Part shown: positions 1 to 8,253 of the stretch, one piece after another
Position numbering within the stretch: position 1 is the first letter of the stretch
Layout: every line of letters begins with the position of its first letter
Source: Acidobacteriaceae bacterium
Lineage (GTDB): Bacteria; Acidobacteriota; Terriglobia; Terriglobales; Acidobacteriaceae
DNA: 48,487 nucleotides
Direction of reading: 5' to 3'
Assembly: GCA_903970395.1 (NCBI GenBank)
Contig: CAJCIM010000037.1
Span: 1 to 48,487 of the forward strand
Program-made: the position numbers and the translations under genes
Notes under the pieces: model-generated
The model's input: only the letters and a program-made list of their open reading frames with translations
What the model was told of the DNA's origin: nothing
Database searches by the model: none

Positions 1-116
1 CCGCCGAAGCCGCCGCCGAACTGGACAACGCCGTCCCTCTCACTCCCCTGCCGCCCATTCCGCTCAAAGGCATCGCCGAACCCGTCCCCGTCTTCGCCAT
101 CACCCGCCCCAATTGA
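1..116 (+). CDS. C-terminal fragment, probable class III adenylate/guanylate cyclase
   Basis: Only the last 37 or so codons are in the window, reading in the frame that starts at base 3 and stopping at TGA 114-116. The visible tail is proline-rich and contains PLKGIAEPVPVFAI. That resembles the closing beta strand of class III nucleotide cyclase catalytic domains (pattern LKG-x-x-EPV-x-V-[FY]). No catalytic residue is visible, so the assignment rests on this one motif. The gene is not obviously linked to murA, because 276 bases with strong secondary structure separate them. Confidence 0.45.
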   Translation, partial: AEAAAELDNAVPLTPLPPIPLKGIAEPVPVFAITRPN

Positions 117-117
117 T

Positions 118-290
118 CGGGGGCCCCATCCATGCCGCAGCCTCGGGGTCCCCGGCGGACGTTGTTCTGTCCGCTGGCGTGGAGCCTCATCGCGGCATGG
201 GTGGGGTAGCACCATAGCTTCCTCATCTCGACCCGAGGCGCAACGCGCCGAAGTGGAGAACCCCTGTATCTTGCCCGACCAGGCAATGAC
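118..290. repeat. structured intergenic repeat-like element with nested hairpins
   Basis: Bases 124-138 pair with 192-206 (14 of 15 positions). Inside this, 152-160 pairs with 169-177 (8 of 9) around an 8-base loop. A smaller stem follows at 237-241/245-249. No credible protein fits here. The compact nested hairpins directly after a stop codon look like a REP-type or other dispersed palindromic element. Only one copy lies in the window, so its repetitive nature is inferred. Confidence 0.5.
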
Positions 291-380
291 TGCACCCTCA
301 GGGAAGATCCTCCAGCCGCAGAGGGGATGCTCGCGACAGCCGGCACCCTCCCCGCCACTCCCTTCCTCAGCCTGCTTCCG

Positions 381-386
381 TAAACT
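381..386 (+). promoter_or_regulatory. -10-like hexamer 6 bases before murA
   Basis: TAAACT lies 6 bases upstream of the murA ATG. Transcription would begin at or next to the start codon, giving a leaderless mRNA. There is no clear -35 box and no Shine-Dalgarno sequence. Confidence 0.4.
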
Positions 387-392
387 GTACTC

Positions 393-1673
393 ATGGACAA
401 GTTCGTTATCCGCGGCGGCAACCCGCTGCTCGGCACCATCAGAGTCTCCGGAGCCAAAAACTCCGCTCTTCCGTGCATGGCCGCGGCCATCCTCACCGAA
501 GACGAGGTTATCCTCGAGAACATCCCACAGGTTCAAGATATCGAGACCGAGCGGAAGCTGCTCACCAGCATGGGTGCCGAAGTCGAACTTGGCTACGGTC
601 GCGCTCAGCACCGCACCAGCATCAAGTGCGCCGTGCTCTCAGATCCCGTCGCGAAGTATGAGATCGTCAAGACCATGCGCGCCAGCTCGCTGGTGCTCGG
701 CCCGCTTGTTGCACGCACCGGCATGGCCCGCGTCGCGATGCCTGGCGGCTGCGCCATCGGCGGTCGTCCCATCGACCTGCACATCAAAGGCCTCGAAGCG
801 ATGGGCGCTACGATCACGCAGGAGCACGGCTACCTTGAAGCCCGCGCCGACCGCCTCAAAGGCGCGCACATCGTCTTCGATAAGATCACCGTCACCGGCA
901 CCGAAGACCTGCTGATGGCAGCAGCGCTTGCCGAAGGTGAGAGCCTCTTTGAGAACTGCGCCCGCGAACCCGAGATCACCGACCTCGCCGCCCTGCTGAA
1001 CGCCATGGGGGCGCAGATCGAAGGCGCAGGCACCTCGACCATCAAGATCAAAGGCGTCGCCAAGCTGCACGGCGCGCGCCATCGCATCAATCCGGACCGC
1101 ATCGAAGCCGGCACCTTCCTTATTGCAGGAGCCATCACTGGCGGCGACCTCAACATCGACGCCTGCAACCCTGACCACCTCGGCGCGCTCATCAGCAAGC
1201 TCGAAGAGTGTGGCGTCAAGCTCGAAGTCGGCAAGGAGAACATCCGCGTTCACTCCGGCGCGAAGCTCACCGCCGCGGACATCACCACAGAGGAGTATCC
1301 AGGTTTTCCGACGGACATGCAGGCACAGTACATGGCGCTCGCAACGCAGGCCGAAGGCACCTCGATCGTCACGGAGAACATCTTCGAAAACCGTTTCATG
1401 CACGTCAGCGAGCTCAACCGCATGGGTGCGAACATCAGCGTCAGCGGTCGCACCGCCACCATTCGCGGCGGCGCGAAGCTGCAGTCCGCAGCCGTGATGT
1501 GCTCGGACCTCCGCGCATCTGCCGCTCTCGTCCTCGCCGCCTTGGTAGCGGACGGTGAGTCAATTCTCGACCGCGTCTACCACATGGACCGCGGCTACGA
1601 GCGCCTTGAAGAGAAACTCCGCGGCGTCGGTGCACAGATCCGTCGCATGGGCGAGGTCTTCGGCAAGAAGTAG
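393..1673 (+). CDS. murA: UDP-N-acetylglucosamine 1-carboxyvinyltransferase
   Basis: MurA transfers enolpyruvate from PEP to UDP-GlcNAc, the first committed cytoplasmic step of peptidoglycan synthesis. The 426-residue length is typical. The N-terminus has the substrate-binding GAKNSALP with Lys22-Asn23. The catalytic loop PGGCAIGGRPID carries the PEP-binding Cys120, so the enzyme should be fosfomycin-sensitive (family knowledge). The TMRASSLVLGPL segment supplies the conserved arginine. The EPSP-synthase-like inside-out barrel repeats run through the whole chain. The ATG at 393 begins the standard MDKFVIRGG and has no Shine-Dalgarno sequence but a -10-like hexamer just upstream. An SDR gene follows 9 bases after the stop and is probably co-transcribed. 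Confidence 0.97.
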   Translation: MDKFVIRGGNPLLGTIRVSGAKNSALPCMAAAILTEDEVILENIPQVQDIETERKLLTSMGAEVELGYGRAQHRTSIKCAVLSDPVAKYEIVKTMRASSLVLGPLVARTGMARVAMPGGCAIGGRPIDLHIKGLEAMGATITQEHGYLEARADRLKGAHIVFDKITVTGTEDLLMAAALAEGESLFENCAREPEITDLAALLNAMGAQIEGAGTSTIKIKGVAKLHGARHRINPDRIEAGTFLIAGAITGGDLNIDACNPDHLGALISKLEECGVKLEVGKENIRVHSGAKLTAADITTEEYPGFPTDMQAQYMALATQAEGTSIVTENIFENRFMHVSELNRMGANISVSGRTATIRGGAKLQSAAVMCSDLRASAALVLAALVADGESILDRVYHMDRGYERLEEKLRGVGAQIRRMGEVFGKK

Positions 1674-1682
1674 TCCATAGGA

Positions 1683-2438
1683 ATGAGCACACAGACTTCA
1701 AAACGCACCGCGCTTGTCACTGGCGCATCACGCGGACTCGGCGCTGCGATTGCGCTTGAGCTCGCAGCATCCGGCGTCAACGTCGCGATCAACTACTTCA
1801 ACGGCGCAAACCTGGCTGACGATCTCTGCCAGCAGATTGCAGAGCGCGGCGGCCGCGCTGCAGCCTTCCAAGCCGACGTTCGCGACGAGGCCGAGATCGC
1901 ACGTCTCGTCCGCGAAGCCGAAGCCTCACTCGGTGCAATCGACATCCTCGTCGTCAATGCAACCGGTCCGCAGCCGTTTCAGTCCATCGAAGAGCAGACA
2001 TGGCGTTCGCACCTCGATCAGCTTGAGTTCTTCGTGAAGTCGCCGTTGCTGCTGCTCCAGGCCGTTCTGCCGACAATGAAACAGCGTGGCTTTGGACGCG
2101 TCATCAACATCGGCAGCGAGGTCTTCGAGCTCGGCAACCCGCGCTTCGCGAACTACGTTGCGGCCAAGGGAGCGCAGCTCGGCCTCACCCGCTCCTGGGC
2201 CCGCGAACTTGCTCCGACGGGCATCACCGTCAATCTCGTAGCGCCGGGTTGGATTCCTGTCGAGCGCCACGCTGGCGTCGACCAGCAAGAGCTCGACGCC
2301 TATACAGCAGATGTTCCGATGCAGCACATGGGTCAGCCTCTAGATGTTGCAAAGGCCGTCGCGTTTCTCGCCAGCGACAGCGCGAGGTTCATCACCGGCC
2401 AACGCCTCGCCGTCAATGGTGGCAACACGATCAGCTAG
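1683..2438 (+). CDS. SDR family NAD(P)-dependent oxidoreductase (FabG-like)
   Basis: A classical short-chain dehydrogenase/reductase of 251 residues. The dinucleotide site TGASRGLG is at 14-21 and NATG starts at Asn92. The catalytic residues are Ser145, Tyr158 and Lys162 (YVAAK). The C-terminal substrate-lid region ends with the usual TGQ-x-L-x-V-NGG pattern. The best general match is the 3-oxoacyl-ACP reductase-like group, but FabG-like SDRs act on many carbonyl or alcohol substrates and the sequence does not fix the substrate. It starts 9 bases after murA, which implies one transcript, although no biochemical link to peptidoglycan is evident. Confidence 0.88.
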   Translation: MSTQTSKRTALVTGASRGLGAAIALELAASGVNVAINYFNGANLADDLCQQIAERGGRAAAFQADVRDEAEIARLVREAEASLGAIDILVVNATGPQPFQSIEEQTWRSHLDQLEFFVKSPLLLLQAVLPTMKQRGFGRVINIGSEVFELGNPRFANYVAAKGAQLGLTRSWARELAPTGITVNLVAPGWIPVERHAGVDQQELDAYTADVPMQHMGQPLDVAKAVAFLASDSARFITGQRLAVNGGNTIS

Positions 2439-2456
2439 AACGCGCTTGCCTGACCC

Positions 2457-2462
2457 TATAAT
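2457..2462 (+). promoter_or_regulatory. -10 hexamer (TATAAT) 7 bases before the M28 peptidase start
   Basis: A consensus TATAAT ends 7 bases before the ATG at 2470. It supports that start over longer in-frame alternatives and suggests a leaderless transcript. No -35 consensus is recognisable. Confidence 0.5.
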
Positions 2463-2469
2463 CGGCAAT

Positions 2470-4071
2470 ATGCCATCCCTGCGGAATCTTGCACTACCTC
2501 TCTGCCTTTTTGCGGCCGCTGCTGCGCTCCTCGCACAACAGCCCGCCAACAAAGACTGGAACGCTGCCGGCGATGCGTGGTGGTCACATGTGCAGTACCT
2601 CGCAGACGATAAGCTTGAAGGGCGTGGCACTGGAACACCGGGATACGAGGCTGCGGCCAAGTACGTCGAAGACCAGTTCAAAACCATCGGCCTTAGGCCT
2701 GCCGGAATCAACGGCTACCGGCAGGATGTGGAGCTCGTTCCGTTGACGCTCGACAGGGAAAGCTCCGTCTTCCAGGTCGGCAGCACAACCTTCTCGCTCA
2801 GCGACGACATAGCGCTCAGCCCGCGCGTTGCGACCTACGGTGCGATTGATGCGCCGATGGTCTTCATCGGATACGGCCTGCATGTGCCGCGCAAGCATGT
2901 TGACGACCTCGCCGGGCTCGACCTGAAGGGCAAGATCGTCGTCTTCTACAACGCGGCGCCTGCCAATTTACTAGGCCCGCAGCGAGCCTATGCACGCAGC
3001 GCCAGCGAACGCTGGAGGGCGCTGCGCGATGCTGGAGTGCTGGGCTACATACAGATCGCTCCACCGCGGCCTGGTGCGCCTCCATCATCGACCACAACGC
3101 CGCGTCCCACGCTGGCCTTCGCAGATCCAGCGCTTGAGCCGCCTGATGGGCCGAAGCTCGTTGCCACACTCACCGACAGTGGGCAGACAAAGCTTTTTGC
3201 CGACTCCGGCCACACGCCAGCGGAGTTGAAGGCGCTGGCCGATGCCGGCAAACCGCTGCCGATCTTTCCGCTGCCCGGTACGTTGCACGCGAAGACCATC
3301 GTCGTCACGCCGCAGAAGCCCTTCATCACCTCGCCGAACCTCATCGGAGAGCTCGAAGGCTCCGACCGCAAGCTGAAGAAAGAGTACCTCGTCATCAGCG
3401 CACATCTGGATCATCTTGGCATCGGCAAGGCCGTTGACGGCGACACGATCTACAACGGCGCGATGGACAATGCCTCGGGCATCGCTGCGCTGATCGAAGC
3501 GGCGAAAATTCTCAGCGTCGGCCAGCATCCGAAGCGTTCCATTCTTTTCGTCGCCTTCATGGGCGAGGAGCTTGGCGAGCTCGGCTCGCAGTACTTCGCC
3601 ACAAAACCAACCGTGCCAAAGAAGGAGGTCGTCGGCGACCTGAACATGGACATGTTCCTGCCGCTCTTCCCTCTACGCTACCTCGAAGTGCAGGGCCTCG
3701 GCGAGTCCACGCTGGGCAACGACGCTCGCGCCGTGAGCCAGCTTGACGACGTGGAACCGCAGTTCGACAAGCAGCCGGAGGAGAACCGCTTCGTGCGCTC
3801 CGACCAGGTGAACTTCGTCAAACAGGGCATCCCTGCCTTGGCCTTCAAGTTCGGCTGGACTCCCGACTCGCCGGAGGAGAAGACCTTCAACGAGTGGGTG
3901 AAGGTGCGCTATCACCGTCCCTCGGACGATCTGCAGCAGCCGGTCGACAAGGTGGCTGCTGCCCAGTTCGCCAGCTTCCTGGCGCAACTGGCGGATCGCG
4001 TGGCGAATGCTCCGACACGCCCTCAGTGGTATCCAGAGAGCTCGTTCTACCTGGATCTGCCGAAGAAGTAG
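2470..4071 (+). CDS. secreted M28 family zinc aminopeptidase with PA domain
   Basis: The chosen start at 2470 gives 533 residues with a clean signal peptide (MPSLRNLALPLCLFAAAAALLAQQ). The M28 co-catalytic zinc ligands are visible in order: AHLDHLG (His, with the conserved Asp), NGAMDNASG (bridging Asp), GEELGELGS (catalytic Glu and ligand Glu), NMDM (Asp) and RYHRPSDD (last His). Between the leader and the catalytic core lies a protease-associated-type insert (roughly residues 120-300), as in secreted M28B enzymes. It should remove N-terminal residues from extracytoplasmic peptides. Extending upstream would overlap the SDR gene and lose the signal peptide. Confidence 0.92.
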   Translation: MPSLRNLALPLCLFAAAAALLAQQPANKDWNAAGDAWWSHVQYLADDKLEGRGTGTPGYEAAAKYVEDQFKTIGLRPAGINGYRQDVELVPLTLDRESSVFQVGSTTFSLSDDIALSPRVATYGAIDAPMVFIGYGLHVPRKHVDDLAGLDLKGKIVVFYNAAPANLLGPQRAYARSASERWRALRDAGVLGYIQIAPPRPGAPPSSTTTPRPTLAFADPALEPPDGPKLVATLTDSGQTKLFADSGHTPAELKALADAGKPLPIFPLPGTLHAKTIVVTPQKPFITSPNLIGELEGSDRKLKKEYLVISAHLDHLGIGKAVDGDTIYNGAMDNASGIAALIEAAKILSVGQHPKRSILFVAFMGEELGELGSQYFATKPTVPKKEVVGDLNMDMFLPLFPLRYLEVQGLGESTLGNDARAVSQLDDVEPQFDKQPEENRFVRSDQVNFVKQGIPALAFKFGWTPDSPEEKTFNEWVKVRYHRPSDDLQQPVDKVAAAQFASFLAQLADRVANAPTRPQWYPESSFYLDLPKK

Positions 4072-4124
4072 CGGCGAACCTTCCCCAGTTTTTCGGGCTA
4101 AGATCCAGAGCAGATTGAAGTTAG

Positions 4125-4164
4125 CTCTGTATCTACCAAAGTGCACGCTTTGATAGATACAGAG
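4125..4164. terminator. long intergenic hairpin between convergent genes
   Basis: An 11-bp perfect stem (4125-4135 with 4154-4164) continues, after one mismatch, into a 5-bp CAAAG/CTTTG stem around a 6-base loop. It sits between convergent genes and may end transcription from both sides. No T-run follows on either strand, so it is not a textbook intrinsic terminator. Confidence 0.5.
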
Positions 4165-4223
4165 TCCGGCGACAATGACCGCTGACGACAAACCCCGACA
4201 CTTGGCCGGGGAATTCTCTTTCT

Positions 4224-4238
4224 CCTCTATTATAGAGG
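4224..4238. repeat. 15-base perfect palindrome
   Basis: CCTCTAT-T-ATAGAGG forms a perfect 7-bp inverted repeat with a single central base. It lies 18 bases past the stop of the minus-strand DUF4919-like gene and resembles a protein-binding site or a short terminator stem. Confidence 0.4.
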
Positions 4239-4256
4239 CGGTGTCAAGCGACCGAG

Positions 4257-4964
4257 CTACCGCGAAGGCAGAACGGCAGCGGCCACGGCGACCGGCTTGG
4301 CGATGGAATGGAACCAGAGAATATGCTCGGTGCCGTCTTCGCTGCGTATGGTCATACGGTCGTAGCTGGCTCCGGCGGTGCGCACTACTACCTGCGACTC
4401 GGCGTCCGCGTCGAGCACCATATTCACGACGAACTCCTCTTCAGTGCTGGAGACGGTGGAAAGCGCGTGCTGCGCCGAAAGGCCATCGCCGGACGCCATG
4501 ATCGACTTCACAATAGCATCAACGATGTTGTGCTCGCGGTCTGCGGCTGCCTCCAGGCCAAGCTGCTGGTAGACCATCATCGCCAGAAGATGGCCTTCAG
4601 GGTTCGCCATGTTGTGCGCAATGACAGTCTGAGCGCCGCTCAGCGCAGCCTGCGTGTTGCCGACGTCAAGGTCCTTCAGCACACGCTGGCGCACAGGGTG
4701 CCAGTCAAAGCCGCTGTCCATGCCTGCATCCACGGCGACGTGACGAAACTCGCTCCAGTCCACGGTAAGGTCATCGCCCATCACGCGGGTGCGGAGCGTC
4801 TCATACTTGGTCAAGGCTACGGCCTTCGCCGCCGGCTGGTGAACGACCTGGGGAGCCAGTTGGGCAGCACACACGCTCGCGCCAGCGAGCAAAACACACG
4901 TTCCGAAAAGGGCGGGGACGAAGGGATAAAGCGTTCCCTTGGGCCTGAATGCGGCAACTCGCAT
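4257..4964 (-). CDS. exported DUF4919-like protein
   Basis: From the ATG at 4964 (GGAG eight bases upstream) the product is 235 residues with a signal peptide ending near VCAAQ (residues 1-35). The mature part begins with YETLRTRVMGDDLTVDWSEFR, then a helical region rich in Ala and Leu, and ends with a short beta-rich tail containing HILWFHS. This layout resembles DUF4919, a periplasmic or secreted family of unknown function. Membership is judged by eye. The longer in-frame reading upstream would put non-signal sequence before a good leader, so it is rejected. It is divergent from the TPR gene at 5128. Confidence 0.6.
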   Translation of the reverse strand: MRVAAFRPKGTLYPFVPALFGTCVLLAGASVCAAQLAPQVVHQPAAKAVALTKYETLRTRVMGDDLTVDWSEFRHVAVDAGMDSGFDWHPVRQRVLKDLDVGNTQAALSGAQTVIAHNMANPEGHLLAMMVYQQLGLEAAADREHNIVDAIVKSIMASGDGLSAQHALSTVSSTEEEFVVNMVLDADAESQVVVRTAGASYDRMTIRSEDGTEHILWFHSIAKPVAVAAAVLPSR

Positions 4965-5114
4965 AGGTCGGTCTCCGTAGACTTGAATTGAACATGCGTT
5001 CGCATTTGAGTACATACGAGCCAATGGCGTGCTGCAACACGCATGGGATTTCCCAATACTCTGTATTGAAAAAATGATTGAGGAAGGGCGCAGAGCAGTG
5101 GCTACGGCAGCGCC

Positions 5115-5120
5115 TATAAT
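5115..5120 (+). promoter_or_regulatory. -10 hexamer (TATAAT) 7 bases before the TPR gene
   Basis: TATAAT ends 7 bases upstream of the ATG at 5128. This is the same arrangement as before the M28 peptidase and supports this start codon. Confidence 0.5.
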
Positions 5121-5127
5121 CAAAGGG

Positions 5128-6864
5128 ATGCGGTCTTTAGCCACCTTCACCGCCGGAACCTGCCGGACATCTACCGTCTTTGATTACCGGCCCTTGGTAC
5201 TGATTTTACTGGGGATATGCGCGGCTACTACGGTTGCCTCTACCCCGGCACAGGACTCCTCCCAAAGCTCTGCAATGCCGGGAGGCCGGGTGGTGCTGGT
5301 GCTGCCGTTCGACAACCGCTCCGGCGACTCCTCGCTGAACTGGATCGGGGACTCGTTCCCTGACACGTTGAACAAGCGGCTGGATTCGGCTGGGTTTCTG
5401 ACAATCTCTCACGATGATCGCACCTATGCTTACGACCACTTGGGACTGCCTGCGGACTTTCAGCCCTCTCGCGCCACTACCATTCGGATCGCGCAGCAGT
5501 TGGACGCGAACTTTGTCGTCATCGGCAGCTACAACGTCGAGCCCGACGCGGCCAAAGGAACGACGTCCAGCTCCGGGGCGGCAACCACCTCCAGTAACGT
5601 GGCGAACTCCACAGGACACATCACTATCCAGGCACGAGTTCTCTCGCTCGATAACCTGTCGCTGACCTCGCCGTTGGAGGACTCGGCGGAACTATATCGG
5701 CTCTTCGACGGCGAAAATGCGATCGCCTGGAGGATAGCGCGCGCGCTGGATCCGCACTTCAACGTGGCCGAGCCAACGTTTCTGGCCGCGCCAGGGGCCG
5801 TGGCATTGCCAGCGTTTGAGGACTACATCCGCGGCATCGGCGCAACGAACCCGGCGGAGCGGCTGAAACGGTTACAGTCCGCGACCTCGCTGGTGCCGAA
5901 CTACGCGGCCGCGCTGCTGGCGCTGGGCAAGGAGCAGTTTGCGCAGAAGCAGTATGCCGCCGCGGCTGTCACGCTAGCCAAGGTGCCGCAAACCGATCGC
6001 CAGGCACTGGAGGCGAACTTCTACCTGGGGTTGGCGCGCTTCAACACCGCTAGCTACGCGGCCGCCGCGGACGCCTTCTCATTTGTGTCCACACGCCTCC
6101 CGCTGCCGGAGATCGTGAACAACCAGGCCGTGGCACTGAGCCGCCAGGGCAAGGACGGCGTTCCGCTGTTTCAGCGTGCGTCCTCTGCTGATCCCAATGA
6201 CGAGGACTACCACTACAACCTCGCGGTGTCGCTCTTCCGGCGCGGTGACACGACAGGAGCCATCAACGAGGTGGTAGCCGCGCTTAAGCTGAAGCCGCAG
6301 GACAACGAGGCCATCGCGTTGAGGAACGAACTGGCCAGCGTACCCGCAAATACGCGGCTGGCCAACGACACGAAGGCTAACTTCAGCGCTGCGGAACGCA
6401 TTCGGCGCAGCTACTCCGAGACCGGCTTCCGTCAAGCCGCCTTCATGCTGGATCAGACTCGTGCGGCCCGGCTGGCCACGCTGCCGCCCGATCAGCGCGC
6501 CGCCGAGTACACCCGGCAAGGCCGCGAATACCTGGCCGAAGGCCTGCTGCCCGAGGCCGAAAACCAGTTTCAGTTCGCCCTCGCCGCCGATCCAAACTCC
6601 GCAGACGCCCACGCTGGGCTGGCGCAGATTCGCGATGTCAGCGGCGACGCCACGCAGGCGCGGGTGCAGGCGAACCTGTCCATCAAGCTGAAGCCCACAG
6701 CTGCGGCGTGGATGGAGTTGGCACGGCTGGATCTAGCCGCCAACCAGCTTTTGAACTGCGCCGAGGATGTAGCCCATGCCGAGCAGCTGGAGCCAGGCAA
6801 CAGCGCCGCCAAGGCCATGCGGATCGCTCTGCAGCAACACGGCAAGCTGGTTCCGGCGCCCTAA
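5128..6864 (+). CDS. TPR-repeat envelope protein with TolB/CsgG-like N-terminal domain
   Basis: 578 residues from the ATG at 5128. A hydrophobic segment near residues 24-42 anchors or exports the protein. Residues about 55-200 form an alpha/beta domain beginning VVLVLPFDNRSGD and containing FVVIGSY. This resembles the N-terminal domain of TolB and related proteins that assemble envelope complexes. The rest is Ala-rich helical repeats of TPR type, with clear consensus pieces such as NFYLGLARF, YHYNLAVSLFRRGD and PNSADAHAGLAQI. A scaffold role in the periplasm or membrane is inferred. The NfeD-like gene starts 7 bases after the stop, so the two probably form an operon. Confidence 0.72.
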   Translation: MRSLATFTAGTCRTSTVFDYRPLVLILLGICAATTVASTPAQDSSQSSAMPGGRVVLVLPFDNRSGDSSLNWIGDSFPDTLNKRLDSAGFLTISHDDRTYAYDHLGLPADFQPSRATTIRIAQQLDANFVVIGSYNVEPDAAKGTTSSSGAATTSSNVANSTGHITIQARVLSLDNLSLTSPLEDSAELYRLFDGENAIAWRIARALDPHFNVAEPTFLAAPGAVALPAFEDYIRGIGATNPAERLKRLQSATSLVPNYAAALLALGKEQFAQKQYAAAAVTLAKVPQTDRQALEANFYLGLARFNTASYAAAADAFSFVSTRLPLPEIVNNQAVALSRQGKDGVPLFQRASSADPNDEDYHYNLAVSLFRRGDTTGAINEVVAALKLKPQDNEAIALRNELASVPANTRLANDTKANFSAAERIRRSYSETGFRQAAFMLDQTRAARLATLPPDQRAAEYTRQGREYLAEGLLPEAENQFQFALAADPNSADAHAGLAQIRDVSGDATQARVQANLSIKLKPTAAAWMELARLDLAANQLLNCAEDVAHAEQLEPGNSAAKAMRIALQQHGKLVPAP

Positions 6865-6871
6865 CCAGCTC

Positions 6872-7297
6872 ATGCCTACGCAGCTTGTACATCAGATGAC
6901 TGCCGATAGCGCCGTCCTGCTGCTGACCGCGGGATTTGGGCTAGTGTATCTGGAGCTGAACCGGCCCGGCCGCGTGATTCCGGGCGCATTAGGACTACTG
7001 GCAGTTCTGCTGGCGCTGGCCGCGCTGGGCCACGAGGGAGTGAACCTGGAAGGAATTCTGCTGATCCTGGCAGGAGCGACAGTGCTGGCGGCGGATCTGG
7101 TGCGTCCAACCCCCATACTGTTCGCCATCGCCGCGACGGCTGCACTCTGTGTGGGTCTGCGTGGCGTTACGGCGCTTGGTATTAGCACCCCTGTTAGTTG
7201 GCCGGTGGCGATTGGCTGCGGTCTGCTGCTTGGAGCGGGCACATCGGTACTCACTCGCCTTGCGCGGAGGGCCCGCGTCAACAAGCGAAAGGGTTAG
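6872..7297 (+). CDS. NfeD-like integral membrane protein
   Basis: 141 residues, almost entirely hydrophobic with four predicted membrane spans. The first span contains GLVYLELNRPGRVIPGALG, the hallmark of the NfeD membrane domain (E-x-x-x-PG-x-x-PG-x-x-G). There is no serine-protease (ClpP-like) domain and no soluble OB-fold NfeD tail. It is therefore a short form, and it ends in a basic RRARVNKRKG. NfeD proteins usually pair with SPFH/stomatin proteins to organise membrane domains. No SPFH partner is adjacent, and the only close neighbour is the TPR protein 7 bases upstream. Confidence 0.7.
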   Translation: MPTQLVHQMTADSAVLLLTAGFGLVYLELNRPGRVIPGALGLLAVLLALAALGHEGVNLEGILLILAGATVLAADLVRPTPILFAIAATAALCVGLRGVTALGISTPVSWPVAIGCGLLLGAGTSVLTRLARRARVNKRKG

Positions 7298-7304
7298 ACT
7301 ATGG

Positions 7305-7326
7305 GGAGACCGTCAGCATGGTCTCC
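7305..7326. repeat. 7-bp hairpin downstream of the NfeD gene
   Basis: GGAGACC (7305-7311) pairs perfectly with GGTCTCC (7320-7326) around an 8-base loop, 7 bases past the NfeD stop. A TTTT run begins a few bases later, so weak termination is possible. Its position argues against starting the next gene upstream of it. Confidence 0.4.
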
Positions 7327-7411
7327 AGGAATTTTGGAAATAGGAAAGAGGCTGCGAAAGTGGCCTCTTGGAAATGACAGAGCGCCCTTGCGCGCCCGGA
7401 GCCTCCCAGAC

Positions 7412-8086
7412 TTGATTCGCAAAGCCTCGACTCTTTACGCCGCCCTCCTGCTTGCCTGCAGCGCTACCAGCGCTGTTGCCCTGGCCCAGACAGACACCCC
7501 GATGACACCGCTGGAGAAGCAGATTCATCGGATGGATCTCGGCGTCGCGGCCGTGGGTGTCTACAACACAACCGTCAGCGGTCCGGTGGTCTCGCCGGTG
7601 GCCAACCAGGGTGCCACCGATGTGACACAGTTCGGTTCGAATACCGTGGGCGTGCTAGCAGAGGTGCGCTACATCGCCAGGCCCTACTTTGGCCTGGAAT
7701 TCAACTACGGCGAGGCCCGCTACACGGAACATTACTCGGTCGCACCTAGCCAGATCCAGACAAAGGTGAATGAATATACGTTCGGCTATCTTGCGACGCC
7801 CCCGCATCCGATCTTTACCCTGCAGCCGTATGTGGGCGCCGGTGCGGGTACGACCGCGTTCAAGCCGACCTCGGGCGGCGGAGAGGGCGCGCCGGAGCAG
7901 GCCCGCGCCACCTACTACTACACGCTCGGTGTGCAGAAGTACATTGACGATGCACAGCACTTCGGCCTACGCGCGGGCTTCCGCCAGACGTTTTTACTGG
8001 CACCTGACTTCGGCCAGAACTATCTCACCATCCTGAAGCACACCAGCTCCTTTGAGCCGCAGGTTGGGTTTTACCTGCGGTACTGA
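7412..8086 (+). CDS. outer-membrane beta-barrel protein
   Basis: About 224 residues from a TTG at 7412, chosen because it directly precedes a compact signal peptide (IRKASTLYAALLLACSATSA, cleaved near ALA-Q) and has GGAG ten bases upstream. Earlier in-frame starts add a non-leader extension across a hairpin. The mature protein alternates short polar turns with amphipathic strands (VRYIARPYFGLEFNYG, FTLQPYVGAGAG, FGLRAGFRQTF) and ends SFEPQVGFYLRY. A terminal aromatic is the classical BAM-recognised last strand. The size suggests an 8-strand OmpA/OmpX-type barrel. Function is unknown. Confidence 0.7.
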   Translation: MIRKASTLYAALLLACSATSAVALAQTDTPMTPLEKQIHRMDLGVAAVGVYNTTVSGPVVSPVANQGATDVTQFGSNTVGVLAEVRYIARPYFGLEFNYGEARYTEHYSVAPSQIQTKVNEYTFGYLATPPHPIFTLQPYVGAGAGTTAFKPTSGGGEGAPEQARATYYYTLGVQKYIDDAQHFGLRAGFRQTFLLAPDFGQNYLTILKHTSSFEPQVGFYLRY

Positions 8087-8110
8087 AGCAAAGAAAAGCC
8101 TTTGTGGCTC

Positions 8111-8163
8111 ATTCAAGAGCCGGATTGCTCTGCCGTTAATGGATTGCACTCCAGCTCTTGAAT
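8111..8163. repeat. 10-bp inverted repeat, 33-base spacer
   Basis: ATTCAAGAGC (8111-8120) and GCTCTTGAAT (8154-8163) are exact reverse complements. They lie between the barrel gene and the SPOR gene. This could be a terminator with a large loop or a paired regulator site. Confidence 0.4.
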
Positions 8164-8253
8164 TGCGCAACCAGCGGCTGCCTAGCGCTGCTACACTTTC
8201 GCCTAGACGGGCCGGTACTTTTTGCTATTGATTCCACTTGCTGCTGAAGGACC

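Noticed and set aside
4994-5005. ATGCGTTCGCAT palindrome in the divergent DUF4919/TPR promoter region
   Set aside because: 5-bp arms are expected by chance at this length scale; no second copy was seen.
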